Source: JASMTM01 sp046483075
GTDB taxonomy: Bacteria > Thermotogota > Thermotogae > Petrotogales > Kosmotogaceae
Length of the DNA stretch: 64,000 nucleotides
Assembly (NCBI GenBank): GCA_046483075.1
Contig: JAWODV010000073.1
Span: forward strand, 36,086-100,085
Direction of reading: 5' to 3'
Part shown: positions 16,638 through 25,984 of the stretch, one piece after another
Layout of the letters: each line of letters opens with the position of its first letter
Numbering within the stretch: the stretch's first letter is position 1
Position numbers and translations under genes: made by a program
Notes under the pieces: generated by a model
The model's database searches: none
Seen by the model: the letters and a program-made list of their open reading frames with translations, nothing else
What the model was told of the DNA's origin: nothing

Positions 16638-18758
16638 TTATTGTATGGTATCTGGAATATCGAGTTCTGAATCCATTTCGGTATCCATGTTTGAATCCAG
16701 TTCTGTGTCTAGTTCAATATCTGTATCCAGTTCAGTGTCGGTTGTACCTGTTGATTCCTCAGACTCTCTATTTAGTTCTTCCAATGTGAAAGTAATTTCG
16801 TCAATTTGATCCTGCAGTGATTCATCTTCGGGCATTAAATTCTTCAACATACGTAGATATCGGCGTTCAGCCATCATATATAACTGCACTAAGTTTTGTG
16901 ACTGATCAAGATTTGAAAGTTTTTCGTATGTATCAACCATGAGAAACAGAGCTGAAATCTTTGTATTTGTTCCTGCTTCAGTACTTTCAATGACTTTTTG
17001 GTTTAATTCTCTCTCCATTTGATTTAATGGATATTCGACCAAATAATTTCTTGCCTGTTCTCCAAAATACTGCTGATAGTAACTTAAATAACTCTCAAAG
17101 GTTGAAGAATCATTAATTATTGGCTTCAAATTTTCTTCATAGTAGTTCTCATAGTACCTGTAGACAATCTTTGGATCCTCAGAATCAATTCTGTACATAT
17201 AATTTATGACCTGGGACGAATAAGGCATTTCTTCATAAAGAAATCTGACAACTTTTTCAAAACTTTCTTCAAAGTCCTGAAGTTCTTCATCAACCTGTTC
17301 AAGAATTTCCTGTGCTGTAGATACATCAGAAATGCCAAGTTCGTTCTCATATTCAAAAAGTGTTTGTGCCTTCTGATAGGTTGAAAGTTCACTCTTATTA
17401 TCGCTTTCGTTTATTTCCTGGATTTTCTCTTCTATTTCTTCAGGTGTAAGTGTGAGAACTGTAGATGGTAATGTTTCTCTGTAGTCTATTATATCGGTTA
17501 ACATGTTTTTTCTATCGTTAAGTTTTGAAATTTTATCATCTGTAATCTTGGTATAAAGGACTATGGGAAGATACCCTCCAGAAAGTACTATCTGGTCATC
17601 TTCCATAAAAATTTCCTCTTCAAGACCTTTGTAAAAGTCATCTAATTCTTCCTGAGTTCCCTGAACCTTCTGATATCTATCATATAGTTTCATTTCTGAA
17701 TCGTTTATCACGTATTCAAAATTGCTTTCTTTTTTATACTGCTCAAACCATTTTTGAAATTCCTGATTTAGATAGTCATTCTTTACATCAGAATAAACAG
17801 ATGAGAGTTTCAACTCTTCGAAATTATCAAAGGTTGTTTTTGAAGCTACCTTGATTAAATGATAACCATATTGTGTTTCTACAGGGCCAGCAATTTCGTT
17901 GGGTGTAGCTGAAAAAGCTGCCTCTTCAAATTTCTCAACCATATCCCCTCTCTGTATCTCTCCAAGACTTCCACCGGTCATGGCACTGTTTGTATCAATA
18001 GAAAAATCACTGGCAGCTGTACTAAACTCTAATTGTCCCGAAACAATCATATCTTTAATCTCATTGGCAGTCGCCTCGGAAGATACGAGTATATGGCTTG
18101 CACTTACTTTTTCATGCTCTCTCTTTATCTCTTCTTTATTTTCTTCAAAATATCTGACAAGTTGTTCTTCGACATCATCGAAAACGTAGTCCTTAACTTT
18201 GTTCACGAGTATCTGACCAATAATTGTATCTTCAACAAGAGACCTGAATGCCTCAATAGAACCATAAATACTGATAATCTGGTTTCTCGTGTTTTCATCT
18301 GATGTATAATTATTGACAACTGAGTCAGTTTGAGCATCGAGTTCTTCTTGAGTCGGGTATATCCCTTCATTTTTTGTGTAGTATGTAAGCATCTTTTCCT
18401 CGATGAGATTCTTCAAAACCATATGTCTGATTTCAATTTCACTTGGAACTTGCTGTGTACCAAAATAGGCATTTATTTCTTGACCCTGCTGCCTGATATT
18501 ATCAATGTTTTGCCTTGCTCTACGTTCAAATTCTGTAACGGTAACAAAATAGCTTTCATCATCAAGCGGTGTTCCATCCTTAGTTAGGTATGCAACTGCA
18601 TTTTCATATGATAGATTTGTTTCCTGTTCCTCAGTATTCCTGCCCTGACCTGACAGATAACTGGCAACCGACCACCATATTACTCCAGCTCCAAAAAGTA
18701 CTGCTATTGTCCAGATAATTGGTACTTGAATTCTCTTCATTAAATCTTTCTTTTTCAT
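16638..18758 (-). CDS. SurA-like exported peptidyl-prolyl isomerase with acidic C-terminal tail
   Basis: Membrane-anchored chaperone of 706 residues. A single hydrophobic segment (about 10-32) anchors it. A SurA N-terminal-type helical region (about 45-215) precedes one parvulin domain (about 220-312, with ASHILVSS, GGSLGEIQRGDMV and YGYHLIKV). A long helical region without a second recognisable isomerase domain follows. The last ~35 residues are built of repeated short acidic units of type D-T/S-E-L/M-D. Its likely task is folding of exported proteins, including outer-sheath proteins. The family is clear; the C-terminal tail is unusual. It follows the GH57 gene but a hairpin lies between. 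Confidence 0.88.
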   Translation of the reverse strand: MKKKDLMKRIQVPIIWTIAVLFGAGVIWWSVASYLSGQGRNTEEQETNLSYENAVAYLTKDGTPLDDESYFVTVTEFERRARQNIDNIRQQGQEINAYFGTQQVPSEIEIRHMVLKNLIEEKMLTYYTKNEGIYPTQEELDAQTDSVVNNYTSDENTRNQIISIYGSIEAFRSLVEDTIIGQILVNKVKDYVFDDVEEQLVRYFEENKEEIKREHEKVSASHILVSSEATANEIKDMIVSGQLEFSTAASDFSIDTNSAMTGGSLGEIQRGDMVEKFEEAAFSATPNEIAGPVETQYGYHLIKVASKTTFDNFEELKLSSVYSDVKNDYLNQEFQKWFEQYKKESNFEYVINDSEMKLYDRYQKVQGTQEELDDFYKGLEEEIFMEDDQIVLSGGYLPIVLYTKITDDKISKLNDRKNMLTDIIDYRETLPSTVLTLTPEEIEEKIQEINESDNKSELSTYQKAQTLFEYENELGISDVSTAQEILEQVDEELQDFEESFEKVVRFLYEEMPYSSQVINYMYRIDSEDPKIVYRYYENYYEENLKPIINDSSTFESYLSYYQQYFGEQARNYLVEYPLNQMERELNQKVIESTEAGTNTKISALFLMVDTYEKLSNLDQSQNLVQLYMMAERRYLRMLKNLMPEDESLQDQIDEITFTLEELNRESEESTGTTDTELDTDIELDTELDSNMDTEMDSELDIPDTIQ

Positions 18759-18831
18759 TGCTCCAACTCCTTCCAGCTTCTATTAAACTCATATAATAAT
18801 ATAACTTAATCTCACCATTATCAACCAATAA

Positions 18832-18865
18832 GGGGAGGTCGCTGTTTAGCACTTCCTCCCCTGCA
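18832..18865 (-). terminator. hairpin between GH57 and SurA-like genes
   Basis: GGGGAGG (18832-18838) pairs with CCTCCCC (18855-18861), with an inner GCT/AGC pair around GTTT. On the minus strand it is followed by TTATTGGTT, a weak T tract, so termination may be partial. Confidence 0.55.
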
Positions 18866-18922
18866 ATGAACGATTATATCATAGCTAAATTACCATTTAA
18901 ATATTCATATCTCGATATACAC

Positions 18923-20521
18923 TCACACATCCTTTGCGTAAACTCTAAAATCAATGTTGTCAAAAATGCTGTCTATCCATTCAAGGGTTTTTAGTTTATC
19001 TACATCAATATTGTTATTTTCCAATTCCTTTTTTAACTCCCTGAATCTATTAAGATGCGTTTTGGTCTTATTAACCGCATATTCTACCGTAGTTCCGGTG
19101 GTCATTATGAAAGCCCAATCACTGGACTGAGCAAGTAACAACTCTCTGGCCATTTGATTAAGTACTCTTTCCTGTAGTTCATTTGCATGATAGTATTTTT
19201 TTGCCAGATCTATCATGGTTTCAACCGCGTTATCAAGATGTCTGTAAATCCATTCATTACTTCCATTTAGCCAGACTTCGTTATAACCGTTTGCACCCCA
19301 GGTAGAAGCTGCAGGAGTGACTATCTGTACACTGTTCAGCGTATCTATGACTTCGCGTGGTGTATGTGGGTTCAACTCTTCAGCTTTGTCAATTTCTCTA
19401 AAAAGCTGTTCAATAAATAGCGGCCCTTCATACCACCAGTGACCGAAAAGTTCTGCATCGAAAGGAGCAGTAATTACAGGTTCAATACCGTCAAATTCTT
19501 CCAATAATTTTGAAACCTGCTCCTTCTTTTTATTGATAAAATCACTGGCATGTTCTTTCACAGCTTCATATGCTTCATCGATATCAAAAAGTTCCTTTGA
19601 ATTAAGATCGGTCTTTTTCGAGGTTATTTTATGATACTTTATTCCGGTATTACAGCGTTCTCCGCTTCCATCAATATAAGGTGCAATATAGTGTTCTTCT
19701 CTATCAAACCCAATATCTCGATAAAACTCTCTATACCTTGAGTCACCTGGATAACCTACATCAGCACTCCAGACCTGTTGACTTGATTCAGGATCTCTAG
19801 CGAACACAAAAACCCCTTCTTCTGTCATTACAGGCCTGTAAACTCCATATGCCGGGGCAGGATCACCAAACCACAATCCGTGTGAATCTACGAAGAAAAA
19901 TGAAAGACCTTGTTTTTTTAGATATTTGTCGAGACCGGGCTCATAACCACATTCTGCAAGCCATATACCATCTGGTTTTTTACCGACATGTCTTTCGTAG
20001 GCATTAACACCAACTTCTATCTGAGCATTCACATTTTGAGGATTATGCATCATTAAAGGCAAGAATCCATGGGTTGCATTACATGAAATGATTTGCAAGT
20101 TTCCCTTATCTTGAAAATGAGTAAATGCCTTTGTCAAATCACCTTCAACTGACTTAAAATGCTTAAGGATATCTTCATAATCTTCTTTATAATACTTTGC
20201 CATTTTATGTTTGCGCTGGTCTTCATTTTTAGTACGTTCAATTTCTTTATTGGCAAGTTCAATTAGTTTGTTCATATACTCCTCATACTTTCTCTGCAAA
20301 TCTTTGTTTGCAAACATTTCCATAAGCGGAGGTGTAATACTCATAGCCAGTTTGAAATTAATTCCATCTCTTTCAAGGCGTTCAAAAGCTTTTAAAAGAG
20401 GGATGTATGTTTCTGTTATTCCTTCAAATAACCATCTTTCTTCCATAAACTGCGGAAAATCTGGATGATTGATAAATGGGAGATGTGCGTGAAGCATTAA
20501 GATAAATTTTCCTTTGTTCAT
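18923..20521 (-). CDS. GH57 family 1,4-alpha-glucan branching enzyme-like protein
   Basis: Cytoplasmic glycoside hydrolase family 57 enzyme, 532 residues, close to the thermophile branching-enzyme/AmyC group. Region 1 is HAHLPF at 11-16, the nucleophile is E190 in WLAECGYEPG and the acid/base is D355 in TAPFDAELFGHWW. These positions match well-studied GH57 branching enzymes. A C-terminal helical region contains WGANGYNEVWLNGSNEW and SSDWAFIMTTGT, typical of the branching subgroup. The probable role is making alpha-1,6 branches in glycogen-like glucans. Its start overlaps the DUF4912 stop by 4 bp, so the two are translationally coupled. Confidence 0.92.
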   Translation of the reverse strand: MNKGKFILMLHAHLPFINHPDFPQFMEERWLFEGITETYIPLLKAFERLERDGINFKLAMSITPPLMEMFANKDLQRKYEEYMNKLIELANKEIERTKNEDQRKHKMAKYYKEDYEDILKHFKSVEGDLTKAFTHFQDKGNLQIISCNATHGFLPLMMHNPQNVNAQIEVGVNAYERHVGKKPDGIWLAECGYEPGLDKYLKKQGLSFFFVDSHGLWFGDPAPAYGVYRPVMTEEGVFVFARDPESSQQVWSADVGYPGDSRYREFYRDIGFDREEHYIAPYIDGSGERCNTGIKYHKITSKKTDLNSKELFDIDEAYEAVKEHASDFINKKKEQVSKLLEEFDGIEPVITAPFDAELFGHWWYEGPLFIEQLFREIDKAEELNPHTPREVIDTLNSVQIVTPAASTWGANGYNEVWLNGSNEWIYRHLDNAVETMIDLAKKYYHANELQERVLNQMARELLLAQSSDWAFIMTTGTTVEYAVNKTKTHLNRFRELKKELENNNIDVDKLKTLEWIDSIFDNIDFRVYAKDV

Positions 20522-21291
20522 AAAAAGAACCTCCCACTTAAATGTTTCGAAAGAATTTTAAGATATTCTTCAGAAGAAGGATTACCCTGTATTGACGATA
20601 ACCTGCTGGAACCAATAAAAGCACTTTCAGAAGTTGTCTTCAGGTGAGCTGGAGTTACCCTTCTTTTTCTTCTTTTTAGATCTGCCCAGGTTTCATGCTT
20701 TCCATATACTGGGAAATTTCTAGGAGTTGTAATCACGTTAGAAATTAATAACCTTTTAAAACCTTCAGCATAGTAACCAATTTCTGCAAGATAATTCGCC
20801 CCAGCAAAATTCACTTCAAAATACCAGTTACCCGGATATGAGTTTATTGTAGTTTCTTTGGTCCTATTAGCATTATCCCCATCAAATATTACATTGGTCA
20901 CATCATGCAATCTTAATTTGAGTTCATATTTTTCAATCTTCTTTTTTGTGTTCTCAGAAAAATCCCAGTAAACATGAACCCAATGTGGGTTTATTGGAAA
21001 AACCACAATCTTATCCTTGCTATAACTCTCAGGTAAATCGTATGCTTCAGGTTTTGATTGAATTTTCCTTTCTTCTCTCTGCTTCTTTAAAACAGATCCG
21101 CTAAAAGGTAATTCCTGATAGGTTTCATTATCCTTTCTTTCTTTTTCTTTTGCCTGTTTTTTCAAAATCTTCACAATATCACGTTTTTTCATAGTTCTCC
21201 TAAGCCTTAGCCCCAGCGATTTAGCAAAACTCCTTAATTCTTGTATTGTAGGTGAAGATTCTAAAAACTTGAGAATCTTCTCATTTTCCAC
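20518..21291 (-). CDS. DUF4912 domain protein with N-terminal Rho/SAP-like helical region
   Basis: A 257-residue protein of unknown function. Residues about 5-50 form a basic helical region (IQELRSFAKSLGLRLRRTMKK) like the Rho N-terminal/SAP fold. The DUF4912 domain spans about 85-205 with PINPHWVHVYWDF and a YPGNWYFEVNF block, a beta-sandwich reminiscent of carbohydrate-binding modules. The basic C-terminal end includes KRRKRR. It precedes the GH57 gene with an ATGA overlap, suggesting a common role in glucan metabolism. Nucleic-acid binding by the N-terminal region is possible but unproved. Confidence 0.85.
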   Translation of the reverse strand: MENEKILKFLESSPTIQELRSFAKSLGLRLRRTMKKRDIVKILKKQAKEKERKDNETYQELPFSGSVLKKQREERKIQSKPEAYDLPESYSKDKIVVFPINPHWVHVYWDFSENTKKKIEKYELKLRLHDVTNVIFDGDNANRTKETTINSYPGNWYFEVNFAGANYLAEIGYYAEGFKRLLISNVITTPRNFPVYGKHETWADLKRRKRRVTPAHLKTTSESAFIGSSRLSSIQGNPSSEEYLKILSKHLSGRFFL

Positions 21292-21435
21292 CTTTTATCC
21301 CTCCCATATATCTCTGAACTAATCATAACATATAAAAATTAGACTTTACAACCGCTGAGACGTAATTAATTATAATAATGTCACTTTTACTCTTATATTC
21401 TGTATATTTCTTGTTCTAATAACAGTATATCGCCT

Positions 21436-22707
21436 TCAGATATTGCTGTTCTTCACGGTTAACACTTTTTTAAGGTACTCTGCAGCTTTATCATAGGGAA
21501 CATTGTTCTGTTCACCGGTATTCATATTTTTTATTGAGACCTCATTAGATTTAACTTCGTTCTCTCCTAATATTATCGATATTGGAGCACCAATACGTGA
21601 AGCATGCTTAAGCTTATTACCAACATTCCTATCAACAACATCCACAAAAACGGAAAAATCTTTTTCTCTTAAATATTGAGCGAGTCTAAATGATTCTTTT
21701 TTTGCTACTTCATCGATTGCCAGTACAGCAATATCAGGTCTTTCTTTAATGACGGGAGTAATATTCTCTTTTTTAAGAACAAGAATAATTCTATCCAGCC
21801 CGGCAGCAAATCCAACGGCTGGAACTGATTTTCCTCCGATTTGCTCAACCAGGCCATCATAACGACCACCACCGAGAATTTGATCCTGTCCTCCAAGAAC
21901 ATTTGACCTTATTTCAAAGGCTGTTTTGGTGTAGTAATCCAGTCCTCTTACAAGAGATTTGTCTATTGTAAACTCAATATCGTTTTCTTTCAGTAAATGG
22001 GTAAGTTTATTAAAATGTTCAGAACATTCGTCACACAAATAATCATGTATTGAAGGAGCTTTCTCGGCAATTTTCTTATCTCTATCGCAATCTAACAATC
22101 TAAGAATACTGGTTTCGTATCTTTTTTTGCAATCATCACAGATCTTATCTAGTTTTTCTGAGTAGTAATCTTTAAGCGCTTTACGATATTTAGGTCTACA
22201 CTTTTCGCAACCAACAGAATTGATTAGTAGCTGTGAATCATTTATTCCCAATTTTCTTGCAAAATTCACCGAGAAATCAATTATCTCAAAATCTGCTTCA
22301 GGGTCATCAGAACCCAGGGTTTCTATTCCAAACTGATGAAATTGCCTTAAACGACCTGCCTGCGGCTTTTCATATCTGAACATTGGTCCAATATAATAAA
22401 GCTTTAAAGGTGAACCATAATTAATGAATCCATTTTCTATATACGCACGTGCAATACTTGCAGTCCCTTCAGGTCTTAATGTGATCGATCTTCCACCTTT
22501 ATCTTCAAAAGTGTACATTTCCTTCTGTACAACATCTGTATATTCTCCAACACTTCTTTTAAAAAGCTGTGTTGCCTCAAACATGGGGGTTCTTATCTCC
22601 TGAAAAGCATACTTCCTTGTTAAATCATGAATTATATCTTCTACGTAATGCCAGTATGTAATTTCCTCCATATAAAGATCCTGTGTACCTTTTATTCGAT
22701 TGATCAT
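21436..22707 (-). CDS. hisS: histidine--tRNA ligase
   Basis: Class II aminoacyl-tRNA synthetase charging tRNA-His. At 423 residues it has the normal size. Motif 2 appears as MFRYEKPQAGRLRQFHQFG near 110-130, the histidine-binding signature as LVRGLDYYTKTAFE near 255-268, and motif 3 within AVGFAAGLDRI. The C-terminal anticodon-binding domain covers about 325-423. Two CxxC pairs in the middle (CEKC, CDDC, CDEC segments near 168-230) could bind zinc, a feature of some HisRS insertion domains. Its ATG overlaps the trkH stop (ATGA), so it is co-transcribed with potassium uptake genes. Confidence 0.97.
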   Translation of the reverse strand: MINRIKGTQDLYMEEITYWHYVEDIIHDLTRKYAFQEIRTPMFEATQLFKRSVGEYTDVVQKEMYTFEDKGGRSITLRPEGTASIARAYIENGFINYGSPLKLYYIGPMFRYEKPQAGRLRQFHQFGIETLGSDDPEADFEIIDFSVNFARKLGINDSQLLINSVGCEKCRPKYRKALKDYYSEKLDKICDDCKKRYETSILRLLDCDRDKKIAEKAPSIHDYLCDECSEHFNKLTHLLKENDIEFTIDKSLVRGLDYYTKTAFEIRSNVLGGQDQILGGGRYDGLVEQIGGKSVPAVGFAAGLDRIILVLKKENITPVIKERPDIAVLAIDEVAKKESFRLAQYLREKDFSVFVDVVDRNVGNKLKHASRIGAPISIILGENEVKSNEVSIKNMNTGEQNNVPYDKAAEYLKKVLTVKNSNI

Positions 22708-24212
22708 GATTTATCGCCCCTCGACTGTTTTTTTGTAGCAAAACGTACATCTTTGATAAGCTTTGTAATACCGAAAATTATAACAAGAAATTCCAGCCTG
22801 CCCAGAAACATACCTGCAGTTTCTGTCCAGATAAGACCTAACGGAGCATCGGGTCCGGTAATTCCAACTGAAAGTCCCACCGTACTTAAAGCAGAAGCAA
22901 ATTCAAAGGACGCATCAGCTAGTGAATGTCCGTATGATGCCAATATGCCCGTTCCTATACCAAAGGTTACAAAATAAAGAGTAAAAATAATTAAAATTTC
23001 CTTCACCAATGATGGCTTTATATATTGTTTTTTTTCTCCTTTCCAGATTTCCGTTTCTACAACAGCGTTTCGAGGTAAGAAAAACCGTTTTATCTCTAAA
23101 AAGATAATCTTTATTATGGCAAACAACCTGAATTGCTTCAACCCACCTGAAGTAGAATCCATATCCCCGCCGAAAATCATTAGAAGGGTGAGCAAATATA
23201 GACCTGTATGATATCCCTTCGAACTCCACCAGGAAACATCAACCGTACTAAAACCTGTTCCGGTAAGAGCCGAGACTCCTTGAAATAGAGCATGCCTGAA
23301 TGCTTCTCCAACACCGGTAAAAATCAAAGAAAAAGTCGTAATCAACAATAGTGGAGTAAAAACAATCACTGTTAGTCCCATAAGTTTTGGTTCGCCATTT
23401 TTCCAAAACGCTCTAAAGTTTCCCTTCCATAACGTGTAATGTATGCCAAAACCAGTTGTGCCAAGAAACATCAAAACAATTGTGACAATCTCTATAGATA
23501 TGCTATTAAATCCGCCTATTGAACTTGAATGAGTAGAAAAGCCCCCTGTGGCGAGAGCAGTCAATGAATGGTTAAAAGCGTCAAAGGTATTCATCCCTAC
23601 CCAGGTGTACGCAATGAAACCACCTAATGCATAACCAAAGTAGATAACAAGTATTCTTCTTACCGAACTGCGCACATTGGGTACAAGGTTGTCCATCCTA
23701 CCCTCAGCATGATACAGTCCAAATCCTCCAGGACCTGCAATTGCTGACATCATTATGATTGCAAAACCTGCACCACCCATGAATTGAAGTATGCTTCTCC
23801 AGACAAGGTAAATTTTTGGTATAGCATCTTCATTGACCATCGTAAGTCCGGTTGTTGTCCACCCACTTGTGGATTCGAATACTGATTGAGAAAAGGGTAA
23901 AATATCACCAAGATAAAAAGGCAAAGAAGAGAAGAAAATCCCAAAAACCCATACCAGGACAACAATTATTGCCCCTTCCTGCACCGTTAAAGGTGTACCA
24001 GGTTTCACTTTAAACGTCATCCTGAATGCAAGGCCAAAAACCAGTACAATTAAGGCTGTATATATGAAGGGAAGCATTTCAGAAAACTGGTTTTCTGAAT
24101 ACCAGAAAAAAAGCATCACTGGCAGCATAATAATTATTGGGAAATAGGTGAAAAGCTGTCCAATATATCCAAGAATAATTCTGTAACGTTCTTTCATAGT
24201 TATAAGATACAT
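22704..24212 (-). CDS. trkH: TrkH-type potassium uptake channel subunit
   Basis: Ion-conducting membrane subunit of the Trk/Ktr potassium uptake system, 502 residues with about ten hydrophobic segments arranged as four M-P-M repeats. Pore-loop remnants are seen at STSGWTTTGL, LATGGFSTHSSS, ALTGTGFSTVD and ALSTVGLSVGIT, each keeping the selectivity-filter glycine. The gene begins directly after the trkA stop codon and overlaps hisS at its end. Two TrkA-type regulatory proteins are encoded just upstream, giving a complete uptake system. Confidence 0.95.
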   Translation of the reverse strand: MYLITMKERYRIILGYIGQLFTYFPIIIMLPVMLFFWYSENQFSEMLPFIYTALIVLVFGLAFRMTFKVKPGTPLTVQEGAIIVVLVWVFGIFFSSLPFYLGDILPFSQSVFESTSGWTTTGLTMVNEDAIPKIYLVWRSILQFMGGAGFAIIMMSAIAGPGGFGLYHAEGRMDNLVPNVRSSVRRILVIYFGYALGGFIAYTWVGMNTFDAFNHSLTALATGGFSTHSSSIGGFNSISIEIVTIVLMFLGTTGFGIHYTLWKGNFRAFWKNGEPKLMGLTVIVFTPLLLITTFSLIFTGVGEAFRHALFQGVSALTGTGFSTVDVSWWSSKGYHTGLYLLTLLMIFGGDMDSTSGGLKQFRLFAIIKIIFLEIKRFFLPRNAVVETEIWKGEKKQYIKPSLVKEILIIFTLYFVTFGIGTGILASYGHSLADASFEFASALSTVGLSVGITGPDAPLGLIWTETAGMFLGRLEFLVIIFGITKLIKDVRFATKKQSRGDKS

Positions 24213-24875
24213 TTAAACCTCTCCAAGAAGCACAGTAAAGACCGATGATTGAACCGAAGGCGTACTTAGAACAATCAAGGTGTCCCCAGATTCTATACTT
24301 GTATCACCACCCGGTATAATTACTTCTTCTCTTCTTATTATGGCGCCTATAACGCTGTTTTTTGGTAATTCAAGGTCTTTTAATTGTTTGGATACAGCGG
24401 GTGAATCATTGTACATTTCAACCCTGAAAACTGAAAGTCGCTCTGAGTTGGGAATTAAGTTGGTAATTTGTTCCCTGAAAAGGCTATCTTCTACAACCCG
24501 CGAAAGAATTTCTGTAGGACTCACCACCGATGCAACACCTATTTTTCTAAAAACCTCTATATTATCGGGGTCATTTACAAGCGCTATTGGGCGATTCAAT
24601 TTAAAAACCTTTTTAGCCAGCATACATGCAATCAGATTATCCTGATCATTTGGTGTAAGCGCAACAAATAAATCATCAAAAGCAAGCTCTAGCTGTTCAA
24701 GAACATGCCTTTTACTACCATCACCATTGATTATGGTAGCCTTCCTTAAACGTTTTGCCAGAACTTCACAGAACTCCTCGTCTTTATCTACAATTGTTAT
24801 TTGATGGCCTTTATCCTGAAGCCTTCTAGCTAAATGATAGGCAAGGTTTGTACCAGCTATTAAAACTATTCTCAT
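24213..24875 (-). CDS. TrkA-type regulatory protein with RCK N and C domains
   Basis: Cytoplasmic gating subunit of the potassium uptake system, 220 residues: one TrkA-N (RCK) domain (1-130) and one TrkA-C domain (about 140-220, with SGDTLIVLST). The nucleotide-binding loop is degenerate: IAGTNLAYHLARR lacks the second glycine of GxGxxG, though the following VDKDEE acidic end of strand 2 is kept. Its partner, encoded upstream with a 4-bp overlap, has the canonical loop. A division of labour, with one subunit binding nucleotide and the other carrying the C-terminal sensing domain, is plausible (inference). Confidence 0.9.
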   Translation of the reverse strand: MRIVLIAGTNLAYHLARRLQDKGHQITIVDKDEEFCEVLAKRLRKATIINGDGSKRHVLEQLELAFDDLFVALTPNDQDNLIACMLAKKVFKLNRPIALVNDPDNIEVFRKIGVASVVSPTEILSRVVEDSLFREQITNLIPNSERLSVFRVEMYNDSPAVSKQLKDLELPKNSVIGAIIRREEVIIPGGDTSIESGDTLIVLSTPSVQSSVFTVLLGEV

Positions 24876-25324
24876 TTATTATCACTCACATCAAAGCCAA
24901 GTTTCTCTTCTATACTTTCTACTGCAAGCATTGTCGGACAAATTATTTCAATTCCAAATTCTGAAAAAAGTTCAATATTGTTTGGATCTGTAACCCTGGC
25001 AAGCACACGCGGCACGCTGAAGTACTCTTTTGCAACCATTCCAATCATTACATTGGTGTTATCATCCGAGGTCAAAACCAGAACAAAATCAGCCATGTCC
25101 ACTTTTGCTGAATAAAAGGTTTCAAGCTCCGTAGCATCTCCAGTAATCGTAAAACCTGTAAATTCATAAAGAAGAGACTGAAAAGCAACTTCATCTCTAT
25201 CTACCACCACAACACTGTTACCTGTTCCTGAAAGCCAATTAGCTATTCTAGAACCCAATCTTCCACTACCAAAGATAACAACATAGTATCCCTTTTTCTT
25301 GGCAGTTCCTCTTAGAATAGGCAT
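24872..25324 (-). CDS. TrkA-N (RCK) domain protein without C domain
   Basis: A 150-residue protein consisting of a single RCK N-type Rossmann domain with intact GSGRLGSRIA and the acidic VDRDE at the end of strand 2, so it should bind ATP/ADP or NAD(H). No TrkA-C domain follows. It overlaps the next trkA gene by 4 bp; the two probably form a hetero-oligomeric gating ring for TrkH. Split RCK pairs of this type are known in Thermotogota. Confidence 0.9.
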   Translation of the reverse strand: MPILRGTAKKKGYYVVIFGSGRLGSRIANWLSGTGNSVVVVDRDEVAFQSLLYEFTGFTITGDATELETFYSAKVDMADFVLVLTSDDNTNVMIGMVAKEYFSVPRVLARVTDPNNIELFSEFGIEIICPTMLAVESIEEKLGFDVSDNK

Positions 25325-25350
25325 ATCATTCTCTCCTAACTATTATCCAC

Positions 25351-25941
25351 TTATTTTTCAAGTAATTCCTTGGCTTCTCTGAAATTCTCATCCAGTGCAA
25401 GAGCTGCTTTTAGATGTTTAATTTTTTTATCCTCACCTGAAGTAAGTGATAGTAAATAGTGAGGATATGGGCTATCTGGAAAATCCCTTATCAATCTTCT
25501 GATTTCTTTTGTTGCCTTACTAATTTTTTCATCCTTCAACATTTTTTTAATTTGCCTGACTCTTTTCTGTAGACCTTCTTCAGCCCTCACACAATTTTCA
25601 AAGGCTTCAGTCAATTCCTGAGGAGCAAAGGGTTTGGTAATGTAATCGCAAACGCCCATTAAAAAAGCTTTTCTTATCATATCAGGTTTATCAAGCTCAG
25701 TAACAACTACTATAGGAAAAGAGCAACCAATCTCTTCAAGGGTTTCTATGAAAGTAAAACCATTCATATTGGGCATTTTTAAGTCCAAAAACATTAGATC
25801 TGGTCGATCGCTCTTCTTTATACTATCAAGTGCCTCTTCAGATGTTGCAAAAGTAACTACATTATGACCTTCTTTGATCAAAATATTTTTGATAAGCCTT
25901 CGCACATTTATTTGGGCATCTACTATAAATATATCAGCCAT
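25351..25941 (-). CDS. response regulator with receiver and C-terminal TPR-like region, no DNA-binding domain
   Basis: Two-component receiver protein of 196 residues. The receiver domain spans 1-118, with phosphorylation site D53 in LMFLDLKMP, T81 and K103 in YITKPFAP. The acidic pocket at the end of strand 1 is reduced: IFIVDAQ has D8 but alanine at 9 where most receivers have a second acidic residue. Residues about 120-196 are helical with TPR-like spacing (HYLLSLTSGEDKKIKHLKAA region), suggesting a protein-protein output. It is encoded between the iron and potassium uptake genes. No histidine kinase is in the window. Confidence 0.88.
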   Translation of the reverse strand: MADIFIVDAQINVRRLIKNILIKEGHNVVTFATSEEALDSIKKSDRPDLMFLDLKMPNMNGFTFIETLEEIGCSFPIVVVTELDKPDMIRKAFLMGVCDYITKPFAPQELTEAFENCVRAEEGLQKRVRQIKKMLKDEKISKATKEIRRLIRDFPDSPYPHYLLSLTSGEDKKIKHLKAALALDENFREAKELLEK

Positions 25942-25984
25942 AAGGCTATCCTCCTGATTATAATCTCGGTATTCTTTAAAGGAC

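Noticed and set aside
16624..16809. Plus-strand Ser/Val-rich open frame after tRNA-Gln
   Set aside because: It is the antisense shadow of the acidic repeat tail of the SurA-like gene and starts inside the terminator.
18631..18852. Minus-strand 73-codon frame over the SurA-like start
   Set aside because: It overlaps the true gene in another frame and the hairpin at 18832; no family similarity.
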